Source of the DNA: Alphaproteobacteria bacterium
GTDB taxonomy: Bacteria > Pseudomonadota > Alphaproteobacteria > Micropepsales > Micropepsaceae
Assembly: GCA_016792565.1 (NCBI GenBank)
Contig: JAEUMK010000028.1
Span: 1-40,052, forward strand
Direction of reading: 5' to 3'
Length of the DNA stretch: 40,052 bases
A model generated the notes under the pieces. The model was not told the DNA's origin and did not search any database. It was given only the letters and a program-made list of their open reading frames with translations. How positions within the stretch are numbered: position 1 is the stretch's first letter; the number at the start of each line of letters is the position of its first letter. The translations under genes were made by a program, and so were the position numbers. This document shows positions 14,992 to 21,671 of the stretch, piece by piece.

Positions 14992-15888
14992 GTGTCTGAT
15001 CGTGGTTTTGGTGGTCGCGGCGGAGGCGGCGCACCGGAAGAGATTTTCACGTCCGAAGGGACGTTGAAGTGGTTTGATCCCGGCAAGGGGTTCGGCTTCG
15101 TGACGCTCGCCGACAATCAGGGCGATGCGCTGATTCACCAGACATGTCTACGCAATTCCGGCGTCGAGAATCCGCCTCAGAACGCCCGGATGCTTCTTGA
15201 AATCGCCAAGCGGCCGAAGGGGCTGCAGGCGGTCCGGCTGATCAACCTGGCCGACGCGGACGGCAATCCGGTGGCCATCACCGAAGCGCCGAAATACCAG
15301 CCGCGCGAACCCCGCGCCGATCGCTTCGGCGGCGGCGGCGGCGGTTACGGCGAGCGCAGCGGCGGCGACCGGTTCGGTGGCGGTGGCGACCGCGGTGGCT
15401 ACGGCGAGCGCGGCGGCGGCGACCGGTTCGGTGGCGGCGGCGATCGCGGCGGCTACGGCGAGCGGCGTCCGCGCCGCGACTTCGGCGGCGCCGGCGGCGG
15501 CGAACGCAGCTTTGGCGGCGGCGGCGACCGGTTCGGCGGGGGCGGCGACCGTGGCGGATTCGGCGGCGGGGATCGTTTCGGCGGCGGCGGTGGCGGCTAT
15601 CAGGATCGCCCGCGCCGCGACTTCGGCGATCGCGGTCCGCGCGGCGGTTCCTCGATGCCCGAAGTGGTGCCGACCGGCGATCCCGAGCCCGCGACGGTGA
15701 AGTGGTTCAATCGCGCCAAGGGCTACGGCTTTGTTACCCGCAGCGACAATTCGCCGGACATCTTCGTTCACATGGAGACCCTGCGCCGCGCCAATCTGCG
15801 CGAGCTGGAGCCGGGCCAGAAGGTGACCGTGCGCCTCGGCAACGGGCCGAAGGGCGTGATGGTCGCCGAGATCAAGGTCGACGAATAG
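14992..15888 (+). CDS. Double cold-shock-domain protein with long RG/G-rich linker
   Basis: The 298-residue protein has a cold-shock domain at about 21-88 (GTLKWFDPGKGFGFV) and another at 233-298 (ATVKWFNRAKGYGFV, DIFVH). They are joined by a linker of roughly 120 residues made of repeated DRFGGGG and DRGGYGER units. The second domain keeps both RNA-binding motifs. In the first, the RNP2 motif is DALIH, with leucine where phenylalanine normally stacks on bases. Such proteins bind single-stranded RNA; RG-rich linkers often add non-specific binding and self-association. I chose GTG 14992; an in-frame TTG 14953 would add 13 residues that do not look like the family. A clear terminator follows the gene. 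Confidence 0.88.
   Translation: MSDRGFGGRGGGGAPEEIFTSEGTLKWFDPGKGFGFVTLADNQGDALIHQTCLRNSGVENPPQNARMLLEIAKRPKGLQAVRLINLADADGNPVAITEAPKYQPREPRADRFGGGGGGYGERSGGDRFGGGGDRGGYGERGGGDRFGGGGDRGGYGERRPRRDFGGAGGGERSFGGGGDRFGGGGDRGGFGGGDRFGGGGGGYQDRPRRDFGDRGPRGGSSMPEVVPTGDPEPATVKWFNRAKGYGFVTRSDNSPDIFVHMETLRRANLRELEPGQKVTVRLGNGPKGVMVAEIKVDE
15358..15465 (+). repeat. 54-base tandem coding repeat in the RG-rich linker
   Basis: Two adjacent 54-base units (15358-15411 and 15412-15465) differ at only a few bases and encode GGDRFGGGGDRGGYGER, with Ser or Gly in front. Shorter DRFGGGG units continue to about 15600. The arrangement suggests expansion by slipped replication or unequal recombination, so the length may vary between strains. 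Confidence 0.75.
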
Positions 15889-15915
15889 CGGTTGCGCCTT
15901 GCGGCGGTCGCGACG

Positions 15916-15943
15916 AGGGCTCTCCGGACGGAGGGCCCTTTTT
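15916..15943 (+). terminator. Rho-independent terminator of the cold-shock gene
   Basis: AGGGCTCTCC (15916-15925) pairs with GGAGGGCCCT (15930-15939), including one G-U pair, around the loop GGAC, and a T-run ends at 15943. It lies 27 bases after the stop. It also separates the gene from the convergent transporter gene that ends at 15952. Confidence 0.85.
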
Positions 15944-15951
15944 CGTCGGCC

Positions 15952-16932
15952 TCAGCCGCCCGGGCGCACGAGATAGTCGCCGCCGGGCCGCGCCGTGCCG
16001 ATCAGCCCCTGGGCATGGAGATAGGCCGAGAAGGCGGTGTAGCGCGTCGTGTCGGCCGCCGCCGTCGCGTGGGCGAAACGGTTCATCGTGTCGGCCCACG
16101 CCCGCAGGTTGAGCTCGTCGGCGAGTTGGGGACGATCGGCGACGAAATGGCCCCACGCCTCGGCGGGCTTGTTGATCGTGAACGCGACGCCTTCCTGCAC
16201 GGCGTCGAGAAAGAGCGCGAGACGAGGGTCGGCGGCCACGTCGCGCCGGGCGACGAAGATCAGCTCGTCATAGAGCGGCACGCCGTACTCCTCGACGAAG
16301 AACGGCATCGCCGACTTGCCCTCGATCGCCAGGATGTTCAGCTCGTAATTGCGGTAGGCGCCGATCACGGCATCGGCCGTGCCCGCAAGCAGCGATTGCG
16401 AGAGGGCGAAATTGACGTTGACCAGTTCGACGTCGCCCAGCGCCAGCCCCGCCGTCGCCAGCATGGTTTTCAGCAGCGCGTCCTCGAAACCGCCGACCGA
16501 ATAGCCGATCTTGCGGCCCTTGAGATCGGCGATGGCGGCGATTCCGTTGTCCTTCAGCGCCAGCAGCATGTTGAGCGGCGTGTCGATCAGCACGCCGATG
16601 CGGGCGAGCGGCAGGCCCTGGTCGACCTGCATGGTCAGCTGCGGCTGGTAGGAGAGGGCGATGTCGCCCTGTCCGGCGGCGACCAGCTTGGGCGGATCGT
16701 TGGGATCGGCCGGCTCGACGATCTCCACCGAGAGGCCGCGGCGGGCGAAGGCGCCGATCTTCTCGGCGACGAGGATGGGGCCGTGATTGGGATTGATGTA
16801 CCAGTCGAGCAGCAGGCGCAGCGGCGCGGGGCCGCCTGCGGCGCGGGCCGGCAGCGCGAGGGCCGCCGCGGCGGCGCCCGCACCGGCCAGAAGGGCGCGG
16901 CGGCTGAAGGTCAGGGCGTTTCCGCGATCCAT
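15952..16932 (-). CDS. thiY: ABC transporter substrate-binding protein for thiamine pyrimidine precursor (ThiY/NMT1-like)
   Basis: A 326-residue periplasmic binding protein with a twin-arginine-like signal (SRRALLAG at 10-17, then an alanine-rich core ending near ARA). The mature part begins APLRLLLDWYINPNHGPIL, typical of the NMT1/THI5-like fold that binds pyrimidine precursors of thiamine. In the ThiXYZ system it delivers N-formyl-aminopyrimidine for salvage. The TPP riboswitch at the head of the operon supports this role. The start overlaps thiX by 22 bases. It ends 8 bases from the cold-shock gene's terminator. Binding of HMP itself is also possible. Confidence 0.88.
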   Translation of the reverse strand: MDRGNALTFSRRALLAGAGAAAAALALPARAAGGPAPLRLLLDWYINPNHGPILVAEKIGAFARRGLSVEIVEPADPNDPPKLVAAGQGDIALSYQPQLTMQVDQGLPLARIGVLIDTPLNMLLALKDNGIAAIADLKGRKIGYSVGGFEDALLKTMLATAGLALGDVELVNVNFALSQSLLAGTADAVIGAYRNYELNILAIEGKSAMPFFVEEYGVPLYDELIFVARRDVAADPRLALFLDAVQEGVAFTINKPAEAWGHFVADRPQLADELNLRAWADTMNRFAHATAAADTTRYTAFSAYLHAQGLIGTARPGGDYLVRPGG

Positions 16933-17669
16933 GGGGTCATCCTTCTCGTCAGAACGTCGATCAGCGCGGCGAAGGCGATCGCCAGCGCAAAGAGGGTGAT
17001 CAGCGCGGCGAACATCAGCGCGATCTGCGAGCGGCCGTTGGCCCACAGCATCACATAGCCGAGCCCGGCGCTCGATCCCGCCCACTCGCCGATCACCGCC
17101 GCGATGGCGGCGACGCCGGCGCCGACCCGCAGGCCGGTGCCGAGGGCGGGCAGGGCGGCCGGAACGGTGACATGGCGCAGGACTCGCCAGCGCGCCGCAA
17201 GGCCGGTTCCGGCCATCACCCGCGCCGCCTCGGCGAGGGCGGGGGGCGTGCGGCGCAGCCCGTCGGCGAAGGCGGCGGCGACGGGGAAGAAGATCACCAG
17301 CGTCGCGATGGCGATCTTGGGGGCCATGCCATAGCCCATCCAGACGACGAAGATCGGCGCGAGGGCGAAGACGGGGATCGCCTGGCTGGCGACCAGGACG
17401 GGACGCAGGACCATTCGCACCGGCAGGGCCGCGGCCATGGCGAGCGCGCAGAGGATGCCGAGGATGGCGCCGCAGGCGAAGCCGAGCGCCATCTCCAGCG
17501 CCGTCACGGCCGCGTTCTCCAGGATGAAGGCGGGCCGCGCGGCGAAGGCGGCGGCGGTCTGGAGCGGCGAGGGCAGGATATAGGCAGGCAGGCCGAGGCT
17601 CGCGCTCAAGGCCCACCAGGCGCCCAGCAGCACGACGAAAACGGCGAGAGCGGAGAGCGCCAGCCTCAT
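16911..17669 (-). CDS. thiX: ABC transporter permease, thiamine-precursor uptake
   Basis: The 252-residue protein has about six membrane helices and the cytoplasmic coupling motif EAARVMAGTGLAARWRVLRH followed by VTVPAALPAL, as in permeases of the SsuC/TauC/ThiX family. It forms the membrane channel with the ATPase encoded just upstream (ATGA overlap at 17666-17669) and takes substrate from the binding protein encoded downstream. Membership of the TPP-riboswitch operon points to thiamine precursors over sulfonates or taurine, which share this family. Confidence 0.88.
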   Translation of the reverse strand: MRLALSALAVFVVLLGAWWALSASLGLPAYILPSPLQTAAAFAARPAFILENAAVTALEMALGFACGAILGILCALAMAAALPVRMVLRPVLVASQAIPVFALAPIFVVWMGYGMAPKIAIATLVIFFPVAAAFADGLRRTPPALAEAARVMAGTGLAARWRVLRHVTVPAALPALGTGLRVGAGVAAIAAVIGEWAGSSAGLGYVMLWANGRSQIALMFAALITLFALAIAFAALIDVLTRRMTPWIAETP

Positions 17670-18391
17670 GCCGCGCCCTCCAGCGCCGCCAGCACGGCGA
17701 GGTAGAGCGGCCTGAGCGCCGGATCGGCGGGATCGCGCAACGCGCCGGACCGGGGCGGCGCGGCGTCGAGCGCGATGCGCACCGGCGATCCGGCCAGCAC
17801 GACGATGCGGTCGGCCATCGCCAGCGCCTCGAACGGATCGTGCGTGACCAGCATCGCCGTGCGCCCGGCGAGCAGCCGCCGGGTCAGCGCCTGGACGCTG
17901 CGCCGCGTGATGGCGTCGAGCGCCGAGAACGGTTCGTCGAGCAGCGCGACCGGACGGTCCTCGTAGAGCAGGCGGGCGAGCGCCACGCGCTTGCGCATGC
18001 CGCCGGAAAGCGTCGCGGGCCGTCCGGCCGCCGCATCGACGCCGGCCGCCCGGAGCAGCGCCGCCGCCCGCTGGACGTCCGGCCGATCGCCGCGCAGCCG
18101 GGCGCCGAGCACGACGTTGTCGATGGCCTTCGCCCAGGGCAGCAGCGCATCGTCCTGAGTCATCAGCGCGACGCCGCAGCCGCCGTCGAAGCGGACGCCG
18201 CCGCGTTCGGCGCGGGCGAGGCCGGCGACGGCGCGCAGCAGCGTCGACTTGCCGGCGCCGCTCGGCCCCAGCAGGCAGAGGAGTTCGCCCGGCTCCACCG
18301 TCAGGTCGAAGCCGTCGAACAGGGCCGTCCCGTCATACGAGAGGCCGAGGCCGGAAATGTCGATCCGCGTCGCCGCGGGAGAGGCCGCCAA
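17666..18391 (-). CDS. thiZ: ABC transporter ATPase, thiamine-precursor uptake, TTG start
   Basis: A 241-residue ATPase with Walker A GPSGAGKST (42-50), Q-loop TQDD, signature LSGGMRKRVALARL, Walker B VALLDEPFSALD and H-loop VTHD. The open frame could be read from TTG 18430, but that codon and the next twelve lie inside the TPP aptamer. The only sensible start is TTG 18391, because the conserved 3' end of the riboswitch (GGAGGGA) sits at the right distance to serve as the Shine-Dalgarno site. No ATG occurs near the N-terminus. It is the first gene of the operon, and its TTG and embedded ribosome site suggest translational control. Confidence 0.88.
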   Translation of the reverse strand: MAASPAATRIDISGLGLSYDGTALFDGFDLTVEPGELLCLLGPSGAGKSTLLRAVAGLARAERGGVRFDGGCGVALMTQDDALLPWAKAIDNVVLGARLRGDRPDVQRAAALLRAAGVDAAAGRPATLSGGMRKRVALARLLYEDRPVALLDEPFSALDAITRRSVQALTRRLLAGRTAMLVTHDPFEALAMADRIVVLAGSPVRIALDAAPPRSGALRDPADPALRPLYLAVLAALEGAA

Positions 18392-18395
18392 GGTC

Positions 18396-18485
18396 CGTCC
18401 CTCCGCCGGTGCTAACCGGTTCAGGTTCAAGGAGTCGTTCCCTGTCGGAACCTCTCAGCCGCGCATCGGCGGCTCCCCCCGGATG
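18396..18485 (-). ncRNA. TPP riboswitch (THI element)
   Basis: On the minus strand the conserved pyrimidine-sensing stretch GGCTGAGAGG and the pyrophosphate-sensing stretch CTTGAACCTGAACCGGTTAG are followed by GCACCGGCGGAGGGA. GGGGAG near the 5' end pairs with CTCC before TTGAACC to form the inner stem. These match the known thiamine pyrophosphate aptamer. The 3' GGAGGGA doubles as the ribosome site of thiZ, so ligand binding should hide it and shut off translation. A weak TTATAC (18500-18495) lies where the -10 should be, putting the transcript start a few bases before the aptamer. Confidence 0.93.
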
Positions 18486-18531
18486 AGGAGGCCTGTATAA
18501 CGGCAAGGCCCGTCCCGGATCGAGTCGAAAC

Positions 18532-19017
18532 ATGCCGCGCGCCGTCTCCCTGCTTGCCGCTCTCCTGCTCGGGGCGACGGCTGCCTGCAGCGCCGAGACG
18601 CCGGCGAACCTGCCGCCGCCGCTCGCCTGGGAGACATCGAGCCTCGTGGTGGAAACCGCCAGCGGGGCCTATCGCTTCGACGTGGAGATCGCCGACGACG
18701 CCGCCGAACGCGAACGCGGGTTGATGTACCGCACCGAGATGGCGGCCGACGCGGGGATGCTGTTCCTCTACGACGCCGTCGTGCCCCTGGTCATGTGGAT
18801 GGAGAACACGGTGCTGCCGCTCGACATCGTGTTCATCGGGCCGGACGGCGTGGTGGTGAGCGTCGCCGAGGGCGCGGTGCCCTATAGCCGCGACTTCATC
18901 CGCTCGGTCGTTCCGGCGAAGGCCGTGCTGGAGGTGAACGCCGGTGTCGCGGTCCGGCTCGGCATCGCGCCGGGATCGCTGGTGCGCCACGCCGCCTTCG
19001 GGAACCAAGCGCCATGA
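18532..19017 (+). CDS. DUF192 family secreted or lipid-anchored protein
   Basis: A 161-residue protein with an N-terminal signal (LLAALLLGATAAC) that could end in a lipidated cysteine, although the -3 threonine is not ideal for a lipobox. The rest is the DUF192 domain: the signatures are ERERGLMYRTEM, GMLFLY, MWMENTVLPLDIVFI and KAVLEVNAG. The family's molecular function is unknown; it forms a small beta-barrel in bacteria and archaea. It is divergent from the riboswitch operon and overlaps the thioesterase gene by ATGA. The start lacks a strong Shine-Dalgarno site. Confidence 0.88.
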   Translation: MPRAVSLLAALLLGATAACSAETPANLPPPLAWETSSLVVETASGAYRFDVEIADDAAERERGLMYRTEMAADAGMLFLYDAVVPLVMWMENTVLPLDIVFIGPDGVVVSVAEGAVPYSRDFIRSVVPAKAVLEVNAGVAVRLGIAPGSLVRHAAFGNQAP

Positions 19018-19475
19018 CCCACGACGAGGACGCCCCGCCGCCGGACGGCTTCACCCTCGCCGAGGGACGCGGGCCGTTCACCACCCATAACGGGCCGATC
19101 TACCGGCGCGACGGCGACGATGGCTGGAAGCGCGGTTTTCGCGTCCTGAAGCGCCACTGCAACAGCTTCGGCCTGGTCCATGGCGGCTGGTACATGGCCT
19201 TCGCCGACGGGCTTCTGGCCGAGGCGGTGTTCCGCGCCTCGGGCGCGCCGATGCTGACGGTGCGCATGACCAGCGACTTCCTCGCCGCCGCGCGGATCGG
19301 CGACTGGGTCGAAGGCACGGCGAGGACGACCCGCGTCACCCGCACCATGGCCTTCGCCGAGGCCGAGATCCGCTGCGGGGCGCGGCTGCTGTTCACCGCG
19401 TCGGGCGTCTTCAAGCTGATGGAGGGGCACGCCGCCCGGGCCAGGCGCCGCTTGAGCGGACAGGCCCCCGCATGA
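19014..19475 (+). CDS. PaaI-type hotdog-fold thioesterase
   Basis: A 153-residue hotdog protein. The motif LVHGGWYMAFADGLLAEAVF matches the HGG...D active-site helix of PaaI/YdiI-type thioesterases, and TVRMTSDFLAAARIGDWVEG matches the following beta strands. It probably hydrolyses an acyl- or aryl-CoA in the cytoplasm; the substrate cannot be told. It is translationally coupled to the DUF192 gene and followed at a distance of 38 bases by tRNA-Pro. Confidence 0.85.
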   Translation: MTHDEDAPPPDGFTLAEGRGPFTTHNGPIYRRDGDDGWKRGFRVLKRHCNSFGLVHGGWYMAFADGLLAEAVFRASGAPMLTVRMTSDFLAAARIGDWVEGTARTTRVTRTMAFAEAEIRCGARLLFTASGVFKLMEGHAARARRRLSGQAPA

Positions 19476-19513
19476 TACGCCCCCGCCACGGCGAAAGTTC
19501 GGGCCCGCGATGC

Positions 19514-19590
19514 CGGGGCGTAGCGCAGCCTGGTAGCGCATCTGCTTTGGGAGCAGAGGGTCGCGTGTTCGAATCACGCCGCCCCGACCA
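19514..19590 (+). tRNA. tRNA-Pro (anticodon TGG)
   Basis: A full cloverleaf can be folded: acceptor CGGGGCG/CGCCCCG, D stem GCGC/GCGC, anticodon stem TCTGC/GCAGA with loop TTTGGGA (anticodon TGG), T stem GCGTG/CACGC with TTCGAAT, discriminator A and an encoded CCA. Confidence 0.96.
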
Positions 19591-19625
19591 TCGCGGCCCG
19601 AGGGTCCGGATTTGAGGAGCTGAGC

Positions 19626-19931
19626 ATGCTTGCCCGCATCTATCGTCCCGCGAAGACCGCCATGCAGTCCGGCACCGGCCGCAGCCGCGACTGGCTGCTG
19701 GAGTTCGAGGCGTCCGAGAAGCGCGAGGTCGAACCGCTGATGGGCTGGACCTCGTCCGGCGACACCCGCACCCAGCTTCGCCTCTCGTTCGAGACGAAGG
19801 AGGAGGCGGTCGCCTATGCCGAGGCGCACGCCATCCCCTATCAGGTGTTCGAACCGCGCGAGCGCAAGCCCAACCTCAGGGCCTATGCCGACAATTTCAG
19901 ATACGACCGCAAGGGCCTGTGGACCCACTGA
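19626..19931 (+). CDS. NDUFS4-like complex I accessory subunit
   Basis: The 101-residue protein matches the ETC complex I subunit conserved region (NDUFS4, the 18-kDa subunit of mitochondria): DWLLEFE, PLMGWTSSGDTRTQLRLSF, AVAYAEAHAIPYQVFEP and YADNFRYDR...WTH. In mitochondria NDUFS4 stabilises the NADH-oxidising arm of complex I. In bacteria it is known from Alphaproteobacteria, including as a subunit of the Paracoccus enzyme. It lacks a targeting sequence. It is a single gene between two tRNAs, away from any nuo cluster. Confidence 0.94.
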   Translation: MLARIYRPAKTAMQSGTGRSRDWLLEFEASEKREVEPLMGWTSSGDTRTQLRLSFETKEEAVAYAEAHAIPYQVFEPRERKPNLRAYADNFRYDRKGLWTH

Positions 19932-19984
19932 GCGGCGAAGGCCACTTGCGCCCGGCCGCGCCGCTGGCGACAACACGCTTCAGC

Positions 19985-20061
19985 GACCCCGTAGCTCAAC
20001 CGGATAGAGCACCCGCCTTCTAAGCGGGATGTTGCGTGTTCGAGTCACGCCGGGGTCGCCA
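19985..20061 (+). tRNA. tRNA-Arg (anticodon TCT)
   Basis: The cloverleaf is complete: acceptor GACCCCG/CGGGGTC, D stem GCTC/GAGC, anticodon stem CCCGC/GCGGG with loop CTTCTAA (anticodon TCT), T stem GCGTG/CACGC with TTCGAGT, discriminator G and encoded CCA. It reads AGA/AGG, which are rare codons in such a GC-rich genome. Confidence 0.96.
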
Positions 20062-20066
20062 GCGTT

Positions 20067-20609
20067 CTAGACCGGCTCGAGCGCGCGGCGCGGACCGTCC
20101 GGCAGGGTGACGGCGATGGCGTCGCCGGGGCGCACCGTGCCGCCGGTCAGGACGATGGCCATGATGCCTGCCTTGCGGACGAGGCCGCCGTCCGGGGCGC
20201 GGCCCAGCACCGCTTTCATCAGCCCGGGTTGCAGGCCGTCGAGCTGGGCGCAGGGGTTGCGCAGGCCGGTCACCTCGACGACGGCATCCGCGCCGATGCC
20301 GAGCCGCGCGCCCACCGGCAGGGCGAGCAGGTCGATGCCGCGCGTCGTGATGTTCTCGCCCATCGCGCCGGGGGCGACGACGAATCCGGCGGCGCCGAGT
20401 TCGTCGTGCAGCTCGGCATGGATGAGATGGACCTGGCGCAGATTGGGTTGCGAAGGATCGCGCGCCACGCGCGAGCGGTGCTTCACCGTCGCCCCGGCAT
20501 GGGCGTCGCCCGCGACGCCAAGTCCGGCGATCAGGTTAACCGCATCCACACGCGGTTTGCTCATGCTATGAGCCGGACTGAGGCTGACCGAGACGACCCT
20601 GCCCATCAT
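20067..20609 (-). CDS. MOSC domain protein
   Basis: A 180-residue MOSC-domain protein, the fold shared with the C-terminus of molybdenum cofactor sulfurase and with YiiM/mARC enzymes. The conserved cysteine is C120 in TGLRNPCAQLD, and GAMGENITT is a typical family stretch. MOSC proteins bind the molybdenum cofactor and act in sulfur transfer or N-hydroxylated compound reduction. ATG 20609 (or the adjacent 20606) is chosen because the domain begins GRVVSVSLSP immediately after; an earlier in-frame codon would run into the divergent gene's promoter. The cox-like locus is about 5 kb away, so a link to its cofactor is possible but not shown. Confidence 0.85.
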   Translation of the reverse strand: MMGRVVSVSLSPAHSMSKPRVDAVNLIAGLGVAGDAHAGATVKHRSRVARDPSQPNLRQVHLIHAELHDELGAAGFVVAPGAMGENITTRGIDLLALPVGARLGIGADAVVEVTGLRNPCAQLDGLQPGLMKAVLGRAPDGGLVRKAGIMAIVLTGGTVRPGDAIAVTLPDGPRRALEPV

Positions 20610-20695
20610 GGTTCCACCCCCGCTCCGCCGCGCCCGCGCCGCCGTCTTGCCATAGTCGTCGGCCAAGTTCAGTGTGACTGAAATCACGGTATGAC

Positions 20696-21640
20696 ATGTC
20701 CGTCGCGATGAAAGATCCGTCCCGCACGCTGCTGCTCGCCGGCGTCGCCGTCGCCGCCCTTCTGGCGGGGGCGGGCGGGTTTTTGTTCTTCGCGAACGTG
20801 CCCGAGCCGGGCGCGGCGCGCGAAGAGCAGGTCGCCGCCGCCCCGCCGCCCCAGATGCAGCGCGCGGACATCGACAAGATCATCGCCGAGCGCAACGCCT
20901 TCGCGCCCAAGCCCAGCGGCATCACCCGCGCCGAATCGGCGTTCAGCAAGGCGGCGGATGAAGGCCTGATCGGAAATCTCTCAGGCGAGGCGGGCGCCGA
21001 TGCCCCGGCGGAGACGCGCGATTCGCGCGCCCGTCTGGCCGCCACGCCCGCCGCACCGGCCGCCGCCGCCGCCGCGGAGGAAGCCCTGCCGGCCGGCGAC
21101 GATCTGTTCCGGCGCGGCCTCTACCCCGAGGCGCTGTCGACCTGGCGGGCCGCCGCCGAGCAGGGCGATCGCTGGGCCGCCTATCGCCTCGGCGTCGAGT
21201 ATCTCGACGGCAAGCCGAACGTCGTGAAGCGCGACGTGGCCGAGGCGGTGAAGTGGATCCGCCAGGCCGCCGAGGCCAACGAGCCGCGCGCCCAGTTCGA
21301 GATGGGCAGCCTCTACGAATACGGCACCGGCGTGCCGGCCGATCTTGAAGCGGCGGCGCAATGGTACCTGAAGGCCGCCGAGCGCGGCCATGTCCAGGGC
21401 CAGTACAACATCGCGACCATGCTGGAGACCGGCGAGGGCATCGCCGCGGACCGGATCGAGGCGCTCAAGTACTTCACGCTTGCCGCCGAGCAGGGATTTG
21501 CCTCCATCCCGCTCGACGATCGGGGCCAGGTCGACCAGAGCGCGCCCGACGCCCGCGAGCGCCTGCGGGCGGCGATGCCGGTCGATGAAGTGGCCGAAGC
21601 CGAGCGCCGCGCCTCCGAATTCGCGCCCATCCGGGATTGA
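20696..21640 (+). CDS. Sel1-repeat protein with N-terminal membrane anchor
   Basis: A 314-residue protein with one N-terminal hydrophobic helix (LLLAGVAVAALLAGAGGFLFF), an alanine/proline-rich linker, and Sel1-like (TPR-type) repeats from about 135 to 270, such as AEAVKWIRQAAEANEPRAQF, LEAAAQWYLKAAERGHVQGQ and IEALKYFTLAAEQGF. Sel1 repeats mediate protein contacts, and such proteins are often periplasmic with the anchor in the inner membrane. The partner is unknown. ATG 20696 has a weak ribosome site; ATG 20708 is the alternative. Similar proteins are common in alphaproteobacterial envelopes. Confidence 0.85.
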   Translation: MSVAMKDPSRTLLLAGVAVAALLAGAGGFLFFANVPEPGAAREEQVAAAPPPQMQRADIDKIIAERNAFAPKPSGITRAESAFSKAADEGLIGNLSGEAGADAPAETRDSRARLAATPAAPAAAAAAEEALPAGDDLFRRGLYPEALSTWRAAAEQGDRWAAYRLGVEYLDGKPNVVKRDVAEAVKWIRQAAEANEPRAQFEMGSLYEYGTGVPADLEAAAQWYLKAAERGHVQGQYNIATMLETGEGIAADRIEALKYFTLAAEQGFASIPLDDRGQVDQSAPDARERLRAAMPVDEVAEAERRASEFAPIRD

Positions 21641-21671
21641 TCGCCCGGCGGGGTGCGTTAGCGTCCTGCCC

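Noticed and set aside
15310-15640. Repetitive GC-rich stretch that might suggest a CRISPR array or microsatellite
   Set aside because: The repeats keep the reading frame, encode DRFGGGG/DRGGYGER units and have no unique spacers; they are part of the cold-shock protein.
19514-20061. tRNA genes as attachment sites of an integrated element
   Set aside because: No integrase, no repeat of the tRNA 3' ends within the window, and the neighbouring genes look like core genes.
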